Made by a program: the position numbers and the translations under genes
Notes under the pieces: model-generated
Database searches by the model: none
What the model saw: only the letters and a program-made list of their open reading frames with translations
What the model was told of the DNA's origin: nothing
Shown: positions 51,128 through 60,556 of the stretch, piece after piece
Numbering within the stretch: position 1 is the first letter of the stretch
Layout: each line of letters opens with the position of its first letter
DNA from: an uncultured Anaerolineales bacterium
GTDB lineage: Bacteria > Chloroflexota > Anaerolineae > Anaerolineales > UBA6663
DNA: 63,140 bases
Reading direction: 5' to 3'
NCBI GenBank assembly: GCA_937952305.1
Contig: CALFZO010000066.1
Span: 1-63,140, forward strand

Positions 51128-51817
51128 ATGCCAGAGCTGACGGTTTTGGTCGTCGAAGATGAGCCCAGCCTGCGCGAGGTCGTCAGCCTGTACTTGCGGC
51201 GAGCCGGCTACCAGGTGGCAACGGCCGAGGATGGACAAGCGGCGCTGGATTGGCTGGGGCAGGCGGCGCCCGACCTGGTGGTGCTGGACTTGATGCTGCC
51301 CAAGGTGGACGGCCTGGCGGTCACGCGTTGGCTGCGGGCCCGCGGCGACACCCCCATCATCATGCTGACGGCCCGGCGCGAGGAGGCTGATCGGATCGCG
51401 GGCCTGGAGCTGGGCGCCGACGATTACGTGGTGAAGCCGTTCAGCCCGCAGGAACTGGTGAGCCGTGTGCGCGCCGTGCTGCGCCGCGCCCGCCCCGGCG
51501 TCAGCGCGTCCCAGACAGCGGCCCTGGCCTTCGCCGACCTGTCGATTGACCCGGCCACCCGGCTGGTGACGGTACGCGGCGAAGAGAAGACGCTGACGGC
51601 TAAGGAGTTCGATCTGCTCTGGCTGCTGGCCCGGCACCCGCGCCACGTCTTCACGCGCGAGCAGCTGCTCGAGCGCATCTGGGGTCTGGCCGAGTACATC
51701 GATCCGAGCACGGTCACCGTCCACATCCGCCGGCTGCGCGAAAAGATCGAGGCCGATCCGTCTCAGCCGCAGCACCTGCTCACCGTCTGGGGTGTTGGCT
51801 ATAAGTTCGAAGCCTGA
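51128..51817 (+). CDS. OmpR/PhoB-family response regulator
   Basis: This 229-residue regulator has a receiver with VVEDEPSLREV (acidic pair), VVLDLMLPKVDG (phospho-Asp ~53), LTARREEADRI (Thr) and DDYVVKPFSPQEL (Lys). The C-terminal winged helix reads LTAKEFDLLWLLARHPRHVFTREQLLERIWG ... STVTVHIRRLREKIE. GGGAG lies before ATG 51128. Its kinase follows ten bases on. The phased array upstream is its probable own binding site. Confidence 0.95.
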   Translation: MPELTVLVVEDEPSLREVVSLYLRRAGYQVATAEDGQAALDWLGQAAPDLVVLDLMLPKVDGLAVTRWLRARGDTPIIMLTARREEADRIAGLELGADDYVVKPFSPQELVSRVRAVLRRARPGVSASQTAALAFADLSIDPATRLVTVRGEEKTLTAKEFDLLWLLARHPRHVFTREQLLERIWGLAEYIDPSTVTVHIRRLREKIEADPSQPQHLLTVWGVGYKFEA

Positions 51818-51827
51818 GAGGCCCGCG

Positions 51828-53108
51828 ATGCACTTCCGCTCCCTGCACTCCCCCGGCCGGCTCAACCCGACGGCCCGTTTCGGTCTGGGCGCGGCCGCCG
51901 CCGTCGCCCTGACGCTCGGCCTGTTCACGCTGCTGATGCAGCCGGGCGCGGGCGAGCTGGGCCAGATGGCGGCGCTGCTCGCCGTCACCGCCCTGCTCTC
52001 CGTCACCGCCGCCTACGGCGCCTACCGTTTCGGCTGGATCCACCGGTCGCCGGGCCTGCGCTGGACTCTGCTGGGCAGCGCCGCCCTCTCCAGCCTGCTC
52101 ACGTTCTTCAACGTCTGGCTGGCCGCTCAGCAGATGTTCGCCAGCGATCACGACCTGCGTCTGGCCGGCGTCCTGCTGATCTTCGCCGGCGGCATCAGCC
52201 TGGCCTTCGGCTACTTCTTCTCCGAAGCTCTCAGCGACCGCCTGACGACGCTGCGGGCCACGGCCCGCGCCATCGCCCAGGGGCGCCTCGACGCCCGCGC
52301 GCCGGCCCTGGGCCGGGACGAGCTGGCCGAACTGGCCCGCGCGGTCAACGACATGGCCGCCCAGCTCGAGGCCGCCGCCGGGCGGCAGCAGGCCCTGGAT
52401 CAGCTGCGGCGCGAGCTGATCGCCTGGGTGAGCCATGATCTGCAGACGCCGCTGGCCGCCGCGCGTGCCCTGGTGGAAGCCCTGGCCGACGGCGTCGTGG
52501 ACGACCCGGCGACGACGCAGCGTTATCTACGCACCACCCTGCGCGAGATCGAGGCGCTGTCGCGCCTGATCGACGATCTCTTTCAGATGGCCCAGTTGGA
52601 CGCCGGCGGCCTGCCGCTGGAGCGGGCCCCGGTCAACCTGCGGGAGTTGATTGCGGAGACGTTGGATAGCTTTGCCGCGCTCGCCGGCCAGGGCCGGGTG
52701 CGGCTGGCGGGCCAGATAGCGCCCGAGGTCGGCGTCATGGCACTGGATGCCGATCGCCTCGGCCGGGTCCTGGCCAACCTGGTGGGCAACGCCCTGCGCC
52801 ACACGCCGCCGGACGGCACCGTGACCGTGTCCGCGGAGCGGACACCAGCCGGAGTGCGGGTGGAGGTGCGGGACACTGGCAGCGGCATCGCCGCGGCCGA
52901 TCTGCCCCGGATCTTCGAGCAGTTCTACCGCGGCGAGAAGTCGCGCAGCCGCGCTACGGGCGGCGCCGGGCTGGGCCTGGCCGTCGCCCGCGCGATCGTC
53001 GAGGCGCACGGCGGCCGGATTGGCGCGGAGAGCGCGCCCGGTCAGGGCACGCGCGTTTTCTTTACTTTGCCGGAGACAGCACCGCCGGCCTCGGACGCGT
53101 CCGCGTAG
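51828..53108 (+). CDS. Membrane sensor histidine kinase
   Basis: This 426-residue kinase has about four N-terminal helices (to ~145) with very short loops, so the signal is probably sensed within the membrane. A HAMP domain follows (ATARAIAQGRLDARAPALGRDELAELARAVNDMA), then HisKA with WVSHDLQTPLAAAR (His ~203) and HATPase with VLANLVGNALRHTP, DTGSGIAAADLPRIFEQFYR and GGAGLGLAVARAI. Its last 47 bases overlap the 3' end of the convergent chemoreceptor gene. Confidence 0.93.
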   Translation: MHFRSLHSPGRLNPTARFGLGAAAAVALTLGLFTLLMQPGAGELGQMAALLAVTALLSVTAAYGAYRFGWIHRSPGLRWTLLGSAALSSLLTFFNVWLAAQQMFASDHDLRLAGVLLIFAGGISLAFGYFFSEALSDRLTTLRATARAIAQGRLDARAPALGRDELAELARAVNDMAAQLEAAAGRQQALDQLRRELIAWVSHDLQTPLAAARALVEALADGVVDDPATTQRYLRTTLREIEALSRLIDDLFQMAQLDAGGLPLERAPVNLRELIAETLDSFAALAGQGRVRLAGQIAPEVGVMALDADRLGRVLANLVGNALRHTPPDGTVTVSAERTPAGVRVEVRDTGSGIAAADLPRIFEQFYRGEKSRSRATGGAGLGLAVARAIVEAHGGRIGAESAPGQGTRVFFTLPETAPPASDASA

Positions 53109-55536
53109 CCGCTGGCGCCGGCGGCAACGCCGGGCTGCTCGCGGCCGGCGCTTCCGCCGGGAGCGAGAACTGCGCCACCAGTTGGCGCAGGGTCGCCGCC
53201 CGGCCGGCCAAGGCCTGCGCCTGGCCCGCCACCGCCTCCGCTTGCGCCGTCGTTTCCTCCACCGACGCGCTCACTTCCTCCACGGCCGCGCTGTTCTCCT
53301 CACTGACGCTGGCGATGCTGGTGACGCCCTCCATCACCTCGCCGGCCTGGCGCGCCATCTGCGCGGTCGCCGTCGAGTTGTCGTCGGCCACGGCCTTGAC
53401 CGTCCGGACCGCTTCGGCCAGTTGAGCCGCGTGGCGCGTGGCGCGCGCGGTCACGCCGTCAGCGGTTTGGCTAGAGGCCTGGACTGTTTGGGCGGTGGTG
53501 ATGATCGCGGTGAGGGCCTCCCCGGCTTCGGCCGCGCGGACCGTGCCCGCTTCCACGGTCTGCATGCCACGGTTCATCGAAGCCACCGCTTCCGTCACCG
53601 TCCCGCGAATCGTGCGAATCAGCCCGCCGATCTCCTGGGTGGCGGCGCTGGAACGCTCCGCCAGCTTGCGGACTTCGTCGGCCACCACCGCGAAACCGCG
53701 GCCCTGCTCACCGGCCCGGGCTGCTTCGATGGCGGCGTTGAGCGCCAACAAGTTGGTCTGCGACGCGATTTCGTCGATCGTGTCCACGATCTGGCCCACT
53801 TGCTCGGAACGCGCCCCCATCTCCTGGACCGTGCGGCTGGCCTCGCCGACGGTGGCCTTGATGGCCTCCATCGCCTTCAGCAGGCCGGTCAGCGTCTGGG
53901 CCCCCTGTTCGGCCGCCTGCCCCGCCGCGGCGCCGCCCTGCACTCCGCCCTGGACGGCGCCGGCCACCTCTTGCAGGGCCGTCGTCAGTTGCGCCGTGAT
54001 GGCGGTCGCGTTATTCACCGCCGTGCTCTGCGTCGCGGCGCCGTGCGCCACGCCGTCGATAGTCTGCTTGAGGTGGTCCACCGCCGCCGCCGACTGGGTC
54101 ACGGCCGCGGTCTGCTGTTGCACGCCGCGCGCCACCTGCTGCACCGTCGTCGCGATCTGGCCCGTCGCTTGGCCGGCCTGCTGCGCGGCCGTGGAAAACT
54201 CGGCGGCGGCCAGGCCGACGGCTGTGGCGTTGGCGGCCACTTCCCCCACCACGCGGCGCCAATTCGCGACCAGATGGGCCATCGCCTGGCCCAGTTCATC
54301 CTGGTCTGAGCGCGGAGTCACCGTCAGCGTCAGGTCGCCTTCGGCCATGCGGCTGGCCGCCCCGGCCATCGTCTGAAAATAGAGCACCACTTGCTGAAAG
54401 GCCTGGGCCAGCTGGCCGATTTCGTCGGCCTGGCGCAGGTCCAGGTCGGCCCGCGCGTCGCCGAGCGCCACCCGGCCGGCGGCAGCCGTCAGCTTCTTGA
54501 TCGGCGCCACCAGCCGGCCAGCCACTACCCACAGCAGGCCCAAGGCTGCGGCGGCGATGACCAAGCCCAGGCCGACCAACTGCCAGGTCAGCGCCTGGGC
54601 CGCCGCCCTAATCTGGTTATAGGGCACATTCAGGTTCGCCGACCAGGGCGTGGTCGTCTGGCCGAAGCGGATCGGCACAAACACGGCAAAGCGGCCCTCG
54701 TCGTCCTGAAGGGTGACTTCACCCGCCTGGATAAAGCGGATATCTTCCTCCCAATCCTGGTGATAGGCCTGCATGGGCTGACCCACGAGGTCGGGCCGGC
54801 CGGTGGCGCCGGCCACCGTGCCGTTGAAGCTGATCAGCAGCAATTCGGCTGTTCCGTCGAAGGCGTCCTGACGGTCGGCCAGCTCCTGCAGCGTGGTCAG
54901 GCGCAGATCCACGCCCGCGATACCATAGAAGCGGCCGTCCACCATGATCGGCGCCACCAGCGAGGCCAGCAGCGTGTCCACGCCGTCGATCGGATACACG
55001 TAGGGGTCGATCACGCACTCCCGGCCCGTGCGTTTGGGGCACAGGTAATACTCGCCGATGCCCTCCGTCTCATAATCCAGCAGCGGCTCGCGGATGATCG
55101 TGCCGCCCGAGCGGACCCAATACGGGATGAAGCGGCCAGTCGCGTCATGGCCTTCCGTGTTGGCGAAGAGCGCGTCTTGGCCGTCAAAGGCGTCTGGTTC
55201 CCAGGCCGTGTAGGTCCCCAGAAACTGCGGGTTCGCCGCCACCACCTCACGCAGCATCGCGTTGACAGCGGCGCGACTCACCGGCAGGTCATCGCGGCGG
55301 ATGGCAGCCAGGGCCTGGGCCAGCGTGCGAGCCGCGTCCAGGGCCGCCTCGACATTGGCATCGACCTCCGCCGCCCGGTTTTCCGCCGCCACCAGGGCCT
55401 GAGTCTGAGCTGTCTCCCGGGCGGCCTGCTGCGCCGTCACCGCCGCATAACCGACCAGGCCGGCGGCTGTCAGCACCAGACACAACCCGGCCCACAGCAC
55501 GATCTTCATTTGAATGGAACGGATCTGGAGACGCAT
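53062..55536 (-). CDS. Methyl-accepting chemotaxis protein with dCache sensor
   Basis: This 824-residue receptor has a first helix (IVLWAGLCLVLTAAGLVGYAAVT), an extracytoplasmic Cache domain to ~325 (FLGTYTAWEPDAFDGQDALFANTEGHDATGRFIPYWVRSGG and PIMVDGRFYGIAGVDLRLTTLQEL), a second helix, HAMP repeats and a long coiled-coil signalling domain. The hairpin tip is EIASQTNLLALNAAIEAARAGEQGRGFAVVADEVRKLAERS. The dCache pattern suits amino-acid or organic-acid ligands. No che genes are nearby. GAGGACAC precedes the ATG; Met 10 is an alternative start. Confidence 0.94.
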   Translation of the reverse strand: MRLQIRSIQMKIVLWAGLCLVLTAAGLVGYAAVTAQQAARETAQTQALVAAENRAAEVDANVEAALDAARTLAQALAAIRRDDLPVSRAAVNAMLREVVAANPQFLGTYTAWEPDAFDGQDALFANTEGHDATGRFIPYWVRSGGTIIREPLLDYETEGIGEYYLCPKRTGRECVIDPYVYPIDGVDTLLASLVAPIMVDGRFYGIAGVDLRLTTLQELADRQDAFDGTAELLLISFNGTVAGATGRPDLVGQPMQAYHQDWEEDIRFIQAGEVTLQDDEGRFAVFVPIRFGQTTTPWSANLNVPYNQIRAAAQALTWQLVGLGLVIAAAALGLLWVVAGRLVAPIKKLTAAAGRVALGDARADLDLRQADEIGQLAQAFQQVVLYFQTMAGAASRMAEGDLTLTVTPRSDQDELGQAMAHLVANWRRVVGEVAANATAVGLAAAEFSTAAQQAGQATGQIATTVQQVARGVQQQTAAVTQSAAAVDHLKQTIDGVAHGAATQSTAVNNATAITAQLTTALQEVAGAVQGGVQGGAAAGQAAEQGAQTLTGLLKAMEAIKATVGEASRTVQEMGARSEQVGQIVDTIDEIASQTNLLALNAAIEAARAGEQGRGFAVVADEVRKLAERSSAATQEIGGLIRTIRGTVTEAVASMNRGMQTVEAGTVRAAEAGEALTAIITTAQTVQASSQTADGVTARATRHAAQLAEAVRTVKAVADDNSTATAQMARQAGEVMEGVTSIASVSEENSAAVEEVSASVEETTAQAEAVAGQAQALAGRAATLRQLVAQFSLPAEAPAASSPALPPAPAATRTRPRPAVLSPAK

Positions 55537-55712
55537 CGTGTCCTCGCATGCCAGAAGTCTGGGCCGTCACAGTGCGCGCCTGGCGCGGCGCCGAAACCCG
55601 CACCCCGGCCCAGGGGCAAACCCACTCCGGCTCTTGTAGGATAGGGTGTTTTGCGGGTCTGGCCGTAAAGCCCCGCCAAAGCCTGGCTAAGGCCGTCGTG
55701 AAATTGGCCGGT

Positions 55713-55741
55713 TTGGGGAATCAAACCGCCTCATGTAAAAT
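55713..55741 (+). promoter_or_regulatory. Promoter of the Ser/Thr kinase, probably leaderless
   Basis: TTGGGG (55713-55718) and TAAAAT (55736-55741) are 17 bp apart. ATG 55750 is eight bases beyond the -10, where transcription would begin, so the mRNA is predicted to start at or next to the start codon. The rest of the gap (55537-55712) shows no gene I can support. Confidence 0.6.
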
Positions 55742-55749
55742 ACGTCCGC

Positions 55750-56880
55750 ATGTCCACTGAGGCACCCCTGCTCAACAAACGCTATAAACTGCTGAGCCCC
55801 ATCGGCCAGGGCGGCATGGCCGTCGTCCACAAGGCTCAGGATCTCTCGCTGGGCCGGCTGGTGGCGATCAAGATCCTGCGCGAGAACCTCACCGGCGACG
55901 CCGAGTTCCTGGCGCGCTTTCAGCAGGAAGCGCGCGCGGCCGCCAACCTGGCGCACCCCAACATCGTCACCGTGCACGATTTCGGCCGGGACGGCGGCCG
56001 CTACTACATCGTCATGGAGTACATCGAGGGGCAGGATCTCAAGTCCTTGATCAAGGAGAGCGGGCCGTTTGGGGTCGAGCACGCCGTCGACCTGGGCGTG
56101 CAGATCTGTGCCGGCGTCGGCTACGCCCACCGGGCCGGGCTGGTCCACTGCGACATCAAGCCGCAGAACATCCTGGTGACGCCGGACGGCCGCGTCAAGA
56201 TCACGGACTTCGGCATCGCCCGCGCCCTGGCCAACATCCGCCCCGGCGAGACCACCGACGTCGTCTGGGGCAGTCCGCAGTATTACTCACCCGAGCAGGC
56301 CGCCGGCGAGCACCCCACCCCGGCGTCCGACGTGTACTCGATCGGCGTTGTGCTGTATGAGATGCTGGCCGGACGCTTGCCGTTTGTGGCCTCCACCCAG
56401 CAGGCCCTGGCCATCATGCACCTGCGCGAAGAGGCGCCGCGCCTGTCCCTGTTCAACCCGCAGGTCTCGGAGACGCTCGAGCGCATTGTCCACAAGGTGC
56501 TGGCGAAGGAGCCCTCGGCCCGTTACCGCACCGCGGACCAGCTCGGCCGGATCCTGATCTCCTACCGTCAGCAGGGCGACGAGTTGACAGGCGCGCAACT
56601 GGCCTCCGGCCAGACGCCGCCCCAGCCCCTGCCGCGCACGCTGCCGACGACGGCCGGCCTGGCCAGCACCGTCAACGCCGCCAGCGCGCCCACGCGCCGC
56701 GCGGCCGTCGACGCCTCCCAGCTGCCCACCGCCCGCAGCGGCGCCGGCACGCTGGCCCTGGAGAACCCGGACGCGGCCGGCCTGGATTGGCTCGCCCTGG
56801 GCCTCGGTTTTGTGGCCTTTCTGGCGGTCGCCGGCCTGATTCCGCTCTGGGTGTGGGTCTTTGTCGTTTACTTCCGCTAA
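55750..56880 (+). CDS. Membrane-anchored Ser/Thr protein kinase (PknB-like, non-RD)
   Basis: In this 376-residue kinase, residues 10-270 form the kinase domain: Gly loop IGQGGMAVVHKA, Lys in VAIKIL, catalytic loop HCDIKPQN, DFG in KITDFGIARAL and GSPQYYSPEQAAGEHPTPASDVYSIG. The residue before the catalytic Asp is Cys, not Arg, so this is a non-RD kinase likely not controlled by activation-loop phosphorylation. A Thr/Pro/Ala juxtamembrane segment and a C-terminal helix (LGFVAFLAVAGLIPLWVWVFVVYF) follow. No PASTA domain is present. Confidence 0.93.
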   Translation: MSTEAPLLNKRYKLLSPIGQGGMAVVHKAQDLSLGRLVAIKILRENLTGDAEFLARFQQEARAAANLAHPNIVTVHDFGRDGGRYYIVMEYIEGQDLKSLIKESGPFGVEHAVDLGVQICAGVGYAHRAGLVHCDIKPQNILVTPDGRVKITDFGIARALANIRPGETTDVVWGSPQYYSPEQAAGEHPTPASDVYSIGVVLYEMLAGRLPFVASTQQALAIMHLREEAPRLSLFNPQVSETLERIVHKVLAKEPSARYRTADQLGRILISYRQQGDELTGAQLASGQTPPQPLPRTLPTTAGLASTVNAASAPTRRAAVDASQLPTARSGAGTLALENPDAAGLDWLALGLGFVAFLAVAGLIPLWVWVFVVYFR

Positions 56881-56954
56881 TTTCCCAGTTCCGCTTCTCA
56901 CTAAACCCTAAGGCTGACTACCCGTTTGGGCGGCAGGACCCCCATCAACGGCGA

Positions 56955-56963
56955 TGGTATAAT
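56955..56963 (+). promoter_or_regulatory. Extended -10 promoter of ftsH
   Basis: TGGTATAAT is a perfect -10 (56958-56963) with the TGn extension; no -35 is recognisable. The leader is about 45 nt and contains GGGAGGTTGAA before the GTG start at 57013. Confidence 0.65.
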
Positions 56964-57012
56964 CGATTAAGAACACAGTGGAGCGTGCCAGGTTACGCTG
57001 TGGGAGGTTGAA

Positions 57013-58914
57013 GTGAACTCAGCACGGATAAGAAGCGCTTTCGTTTACATTCTGATCATTGTGGCAATTGTGGTGTTGTTGTTCCAGTTCCGCCAGCAGC
57101 CACAGACTGATCAGGTGTCCCTGACCCAACTGGCTACGGCCGTCCAGGAGGGCTCCGTCACAAAGATTGTGGTGGACGAGAACACCTTGCGCGTGACGTT
57201 CAAGGACCGGCGTGAGGCCGAGTCCCGCAAGGAACCGACCAGCACTGTTTTTGATCAGATGGCGGCCCTGAACGTATCACCGGAGCGCCTGGCCGCGGTC
57301 AACTGGGAGGTCAAAAAGCCGTCCGAGTTGGGCGGAATTCTGACCTTCCTGGGCTACATGCTGCCGGCAGTGCTCGTGGTGGGCGTCATCTACTTTATGC
57401 TCCGCCAGGCGCAGGGCAGCAACAACCAGGCCCTGTCCTTCGGCAAGAGCCGCGCCCGCATGTTCAACGGGGACCACCCGACGGTGACGTTCGAGGACGT
57501 GGCCGGCGTGGATGAGGCCAAGGAGGAACTGCGCGAGATCGTCGAGTTCCTCAAGGAGCCAGACAAGTTCATCGCCCTGGGCGCGCGCATCCCCAAGGGC
57601 GTGCTCCTGGTGGGCTCGCCCGGCACCGGCAAGACGCTGCTCTCCAAGGCCGTGGCCGGCGAGGCCGGGGTGCCGTTCTTCTCGATCTCCGGCTCTGAGT
57701 TCGTGGAGATGTTCGTGGGCGTCGGCGCCAGCCGCGTGCGCGACCTCTTCGACCAGGCCAAACGCCACTCGCCGTGCATCATCTTCGTGGACGAGATTGA
57801 CGCGGTCGGCCGCCACCGCGGCGCCGGCCTGGGCGGCTCGCACGACGAGCGCGAGCAGACCCTCAATCAGATCCTGGTGGAGATGGACGGCTTCGACACC
57901 GACACCAACATCATCGTCATCGCCGCCACCAACCGCCCGGACATCCTGGACCCGGCGCTGATGCGCCCTGGCCGCTTTGACCGGCGCGTGGTGCTGGATC
58001 GGCCGGACATGCGCGGGCGCGAGCAGATCATCAAGGTCCACGTCCGCGGCAAGCCGCTGGCCTCCGATGTCGAGGCCGGCACGCTGGCCAAGGCCACGCC
58101 CGGCTTTGTCGGCGCGGACCTGGAGAACATGGTCAACGAGGCCGCCATCCTGGCCGCCCGCCGCAACAAGAAGGCCATCAGCCACAAGGAATTCGAGGAA
58201 GCCATCGAGCGCGTCATCGCCGGCCCGGAGCGCAAGAGCCGCATCATCTCCGAAGAGGAGAAGCGCGTCATCGCCTACCATGAGGCCGGCCACGCCGTGG
58301 TCATGCACGTGATCGCCGAAGCCGACCCAGTCCACAAGGTGTCCATCATCGCGCGCGGCATGGCCGGCGGCTACACGCTCTCGCTGCCGGACGAGGACCG
58401 CACGCTCTACTCCAAGCGCAAGTTCCAGGCGGACCTGTCTGGCCTGCTGGGCGGGCGCGTGGCCGAGGAGATTGTCTTCGGCGATATCACCACCGGCGCG
58501 TCTAACGACTTGGAGCGCGCCACCAAGATGGCCCGCGCCATGGTCACACGCTGGGGCATGAGCGAGAAGATGGGCCCGATGGTGTACGGCCAGAAGGAAG
58601 AACTGGTCTTCCTGGGCCGCGAGATCGCCGAGCAGCGCGACTACTCCGATGCCGTGGCCGAGGAGATCGACAGCGAGGTGCGGACGATCATCGGCAAGGC
58701 CTACGAGCGGGCCACGTCCATCCTGACCGAGTACCGGGAAAAATTGGACGCCATCGCCAAGCGGCTGATGGAGATCGAGACGATCGACGCGGCGGAGTTC
58801 GAGCGCCTCTTCCCGAACTTGAATATCAAGAAGCGCACGCCGCCCGCCCCGGCCGCGGCGCCGACGCCCAGCCTGCCGCCCGCCAGCGCCACACCCGCGG
58901 GCGCGGCCGCCTAA
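57013..58914 (+). CDS. ftsH: ATP-dependent zinc metalloprotease FtsH
   Basis: This 633-residue membrane protease degrades damaged or regulatory membrane and cytosolic proteins. The N-terminal helix (FVYILIIVAIVVLLFQF), a short extracytoplasmic domain and a second helix (ILTFLGYMLPAVLVVGVIYFML) come first. The AAA domain has Walker A GSPGTGKT ~205, Walker B IIFVDEID ~259, SRH residues NRPDILDPALMRPGRFDRR, and the protease has HEAGH ~424. The Pro/Ala-rich C-terminus is extended. Start is GTG 57013 with GGGAGGTTG upstream. Confidence 0.97.
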   Translation: MNSARIRSAFVYILIIVAIVVLLFQFRQQPQTDQVSLTQLATAVQEGSVTKIVVDENTLRVTFKDRREAESRKEPTSTVFDQMAALNVSPERLAAVNWEVKKPSELGGILTFLGYMLPAVLVVGVIYFMLRQAQGSNNQALSFGKSRARMFNGDHPTVTFEDVAGVDEAKEELREIVEFLKEPDKFIALGARIPKGVLLVGSPGTGKTLLSKAVAGEAGVPFFSISGSEFVEMFVGVGASRVRDLFDQAKRHSPCIIFVDEIDAVGRHRGAGLGGSHDEREQTLNQILVEMDGFDTDTNIIVIAATNRPDILDPALMRPGRFDRRVVLDRPDMRGREQIIKVHVRGKPLASDVEAGTLAKATPGFVGADLENMVNEAAILAARRNKKAISHKEFEEAIERVIAGPERKSRIISEEEKRVIAYHEAGHAVVMHVIAEADPVHKVSIIARGMAGGYTLSLPDEDRTLYSKRKFQADLSGLLGGRVAEEIVFGDITTGASNDLERATKMARAMVTRWGMSEKMGPMVYGQKEELVFLGREIAEQRDYSDAVAEEIDSEVRTIIGKAYERATSILTEYREKLDAIAKRLMEIETIDAAEFERLFPNLNIKKRTPPAPAAAPTPSLPPASATPAGAAA

Positions 58915-58934
58915 CACTCAGGTGTCACCAATCT

Positions 58935-58965
58935 GGCCCGGGCCTCCCGCCCGGGCCTTTTTGTT
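58935..58965 (+). terminator. Rho-independent terminator of ftsH
   Basis: GGCCCGGGC (58935-58943) pairs with GCCCGGGCC (58949-58957) around CTCCC, followed immediately by TTTTTGTT. It lies 20 bp after the ftsH stop. Confidence 0.93.
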
Positions 58966-59021
58966 GGCTGTCCCCTTTCCCTTTTGCGCTCCGGCGCAAG
59001 TTGTGGCACACTCCGCGCGTT

Positions 59022-60539
59022 ATGCTTGTCCCGCCTACTTTTTGGACGAATCTGCTGCTGGCTAGCAGCCTGGGCCTGGCCGTGGCCCTGGTTTTGTGGC
59101 TGGCGCGCGGTTCCACGCTGGTGCGCCGGCTGCGCGTGTCGGCGGTGCTGACCACCCTGGCCTTTGGCCTGTACGCGATCCTGCAGGGCTTTGGGCTCTC
59201 CGCCGCCGCCCTGCCGGTGCGCGTGGATCTGGCCATCGTCATCCTGCTGGCCGCCAACACGGTGCTGCAGCTCTTCGATTGGGTCTTCTGGGAATATGTG
59301 CTCGGGCAGCGCCGCCACATCGTCGTGCCGCGCCTGGTGGTGGACGTCTTCAACTTCGTCGTCCTGGCGGCCGTGGCCCTGGTGGTGCTCAACCGCCTGT
59401 TTGGCGTCGAGGACCTGAGCGCGTTCCTGGTGACCTCGACGGTGCTCTCGGCCGTGATCGGCCTGGCGCTGCAGGACACGCTGGGCAACGTCGTCTCGGG
59501 CCTGGCGCTGCAGGCTGAGCAGCCCTTCACCGTGGGCGACTGGGTGCGCGTCAGCGGCGCCGACGGCCAGGTGACCCAGATGAACTGGCGCACCATCACG
59601 CTGCGCACGCGCGATCATCACAACATCCTGCTGCCCAACGCCAACGTCGCCAAGGAGACGGTCACCAACTACTCCCGGCCGACGCCGCTGCTGCGCCTGC
59701 GCGCCCCGGTGGGCGTGGCCTACGGACACCCGCCGGGCCGCGTGAAGCAGGTGCTGACCCAGGCGGTGGCCGGCGCGCCCGGCGTGGCCGCCGAGCCCGT
59801 TCCGGAAACGCACGTGGCCGCCTACGGCGATTTCGCCATCCAGTACGAAATCCTGTACTGGATCACGGACCTGGCCCGGCTGGAGACGACGCGCGACATT
59901 GTGTTGACCCGCTTGTGGTATGCCCTGCAGCGGGAGGGTCTGACGATCCCGTTCCCGGCCCGGGACGTGACTGTGCGCCTGTTGAGCGAGGAACACACCG
60001 CCCAACTGCGGGCCCGCCAGCAGCAAGAGGTCTTTGCCGAACTGCGCCTGATCACGCTGTTCACATCGCTGAACGACGCCCAGATCGAGCAGCTGGCGCG
60101 CAACGCAGTCGTCCAGCGCTATGCCGCCGGCGAGGCGCTGGTGCGCCAGGGCGACGCCGGCCAGTCCTTGTTCGTGGTCAAGAGCGGCGGGGTGCGCGTG
60201 GATGTGCGCGGTGACGCCGGGCAGGTCACCACCGTCGGCCGGTTGGGGCCGGACGAATTCTTTGGCGAGACGAGCCTCCTGACCGGCGAGCCGCGCTCGG
60301 CCACGGTGCTGGCCGACGTGGAGACGGAAGTCGTCGTGGTAGACAAAGACAGCCTGGCGGCCGTCATCGCCGCCGACCCGCGCATTCTGGAGGCGCTGTC
60401 AGAGGCGCTGGCGGCCCGCCTGCGCAGCCGGGCTGAGCAAATGGCAGCCGGGACCGGCCCGCTGTCCCGACCAGGCAGCGGCCAGACCCCGGTGCTGTTG
60501 AGCCGGATCCGACGCTTCTTCGGGCTGGGGACGGCCTGA
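59022..60539 (+). CDS. MscS-family channel fused to a cyclic-nucleotide-binding domain
   Basis: This 505-residue protein has four N-terminal helices (to ~120), then the MscS pore and beta domain: VTSTVLSAVIGLALQDTLGNVVSGLALQAEQPFTVGDWVRV, RTITLRTRDHHNILLPNANV and NYSRPTPL. A C-terminal cNMP domain follows (~355-475), with AAGEALVRQGDAGQSLFVVKSGGVRVDV and the phosphate cassette FFGETSLLTGEPRSATV, including the Arg. Such fusions gate by ligand more than by tension. Start ATG 59022 is preferred to GTG 59001. Confidence 0.92.
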   Translation: MLVPPTFWTNLLLASSLGLAVALVLWLARGSTLVRRLRVSAVLTTLAFGLYAILQGFGLSAAALPVRVDLAIVILLAANTVLQLFDWVFWEYVLGQRRHIVVPRLVVDVFNFVVLAAVALVVLNRLFGVEDLSAFLVTSTVLSAVIGLALQDTLGNVVSGLALQAEQPFTVGDWVRVSGADGQVTQMNWRTITLRTRDHHNILLPNANVAKETVTNYSRPTPLLRLRAPVGVAYGHPPGRVKQVLTQAVAGAPGVAAEPVPETHVAAYGDFAIQYEILYWITDLARLETTRDIVLTRLWYALQREGLTIPFPARDVTVRLLSEEHTAQLRARQQQEVFAELRLITLFTSLNDAQIEQLARNAVVQRYAAGEALVRQGDAGQSLFVVKSGGVRVDVRGDAGQVTTVGRLGPDEFFGETSLLTGEPRSATVLADVETEVVVVDKDSLAAVIAADPRILEALSEALAARLRSRAEQMAAGTGPLSRPGSGQTPVLLSRIRRFFGLGTA

Positions 60540-60556
60540 CCAGGCTGGACAGCGGG

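Noticed and set aside
55608..55680. GGCAAACC and CCGTAAAGCC upstream of the Ser/Thr kinase, resembling a c-di-GMP-I (GEMM) riboswitch
   Set aside because: The two motifs are too far apart, no GNRA-type P1b loop or second helix could be drawn, and the predicted transcription start lies downstream.
55548..55760. 70-codon open frame before the Ser/Thr kinase
   Set aside because: It lacks a ribosome binding site, overlaps the kinase start and promoter, and has no family resemblance.
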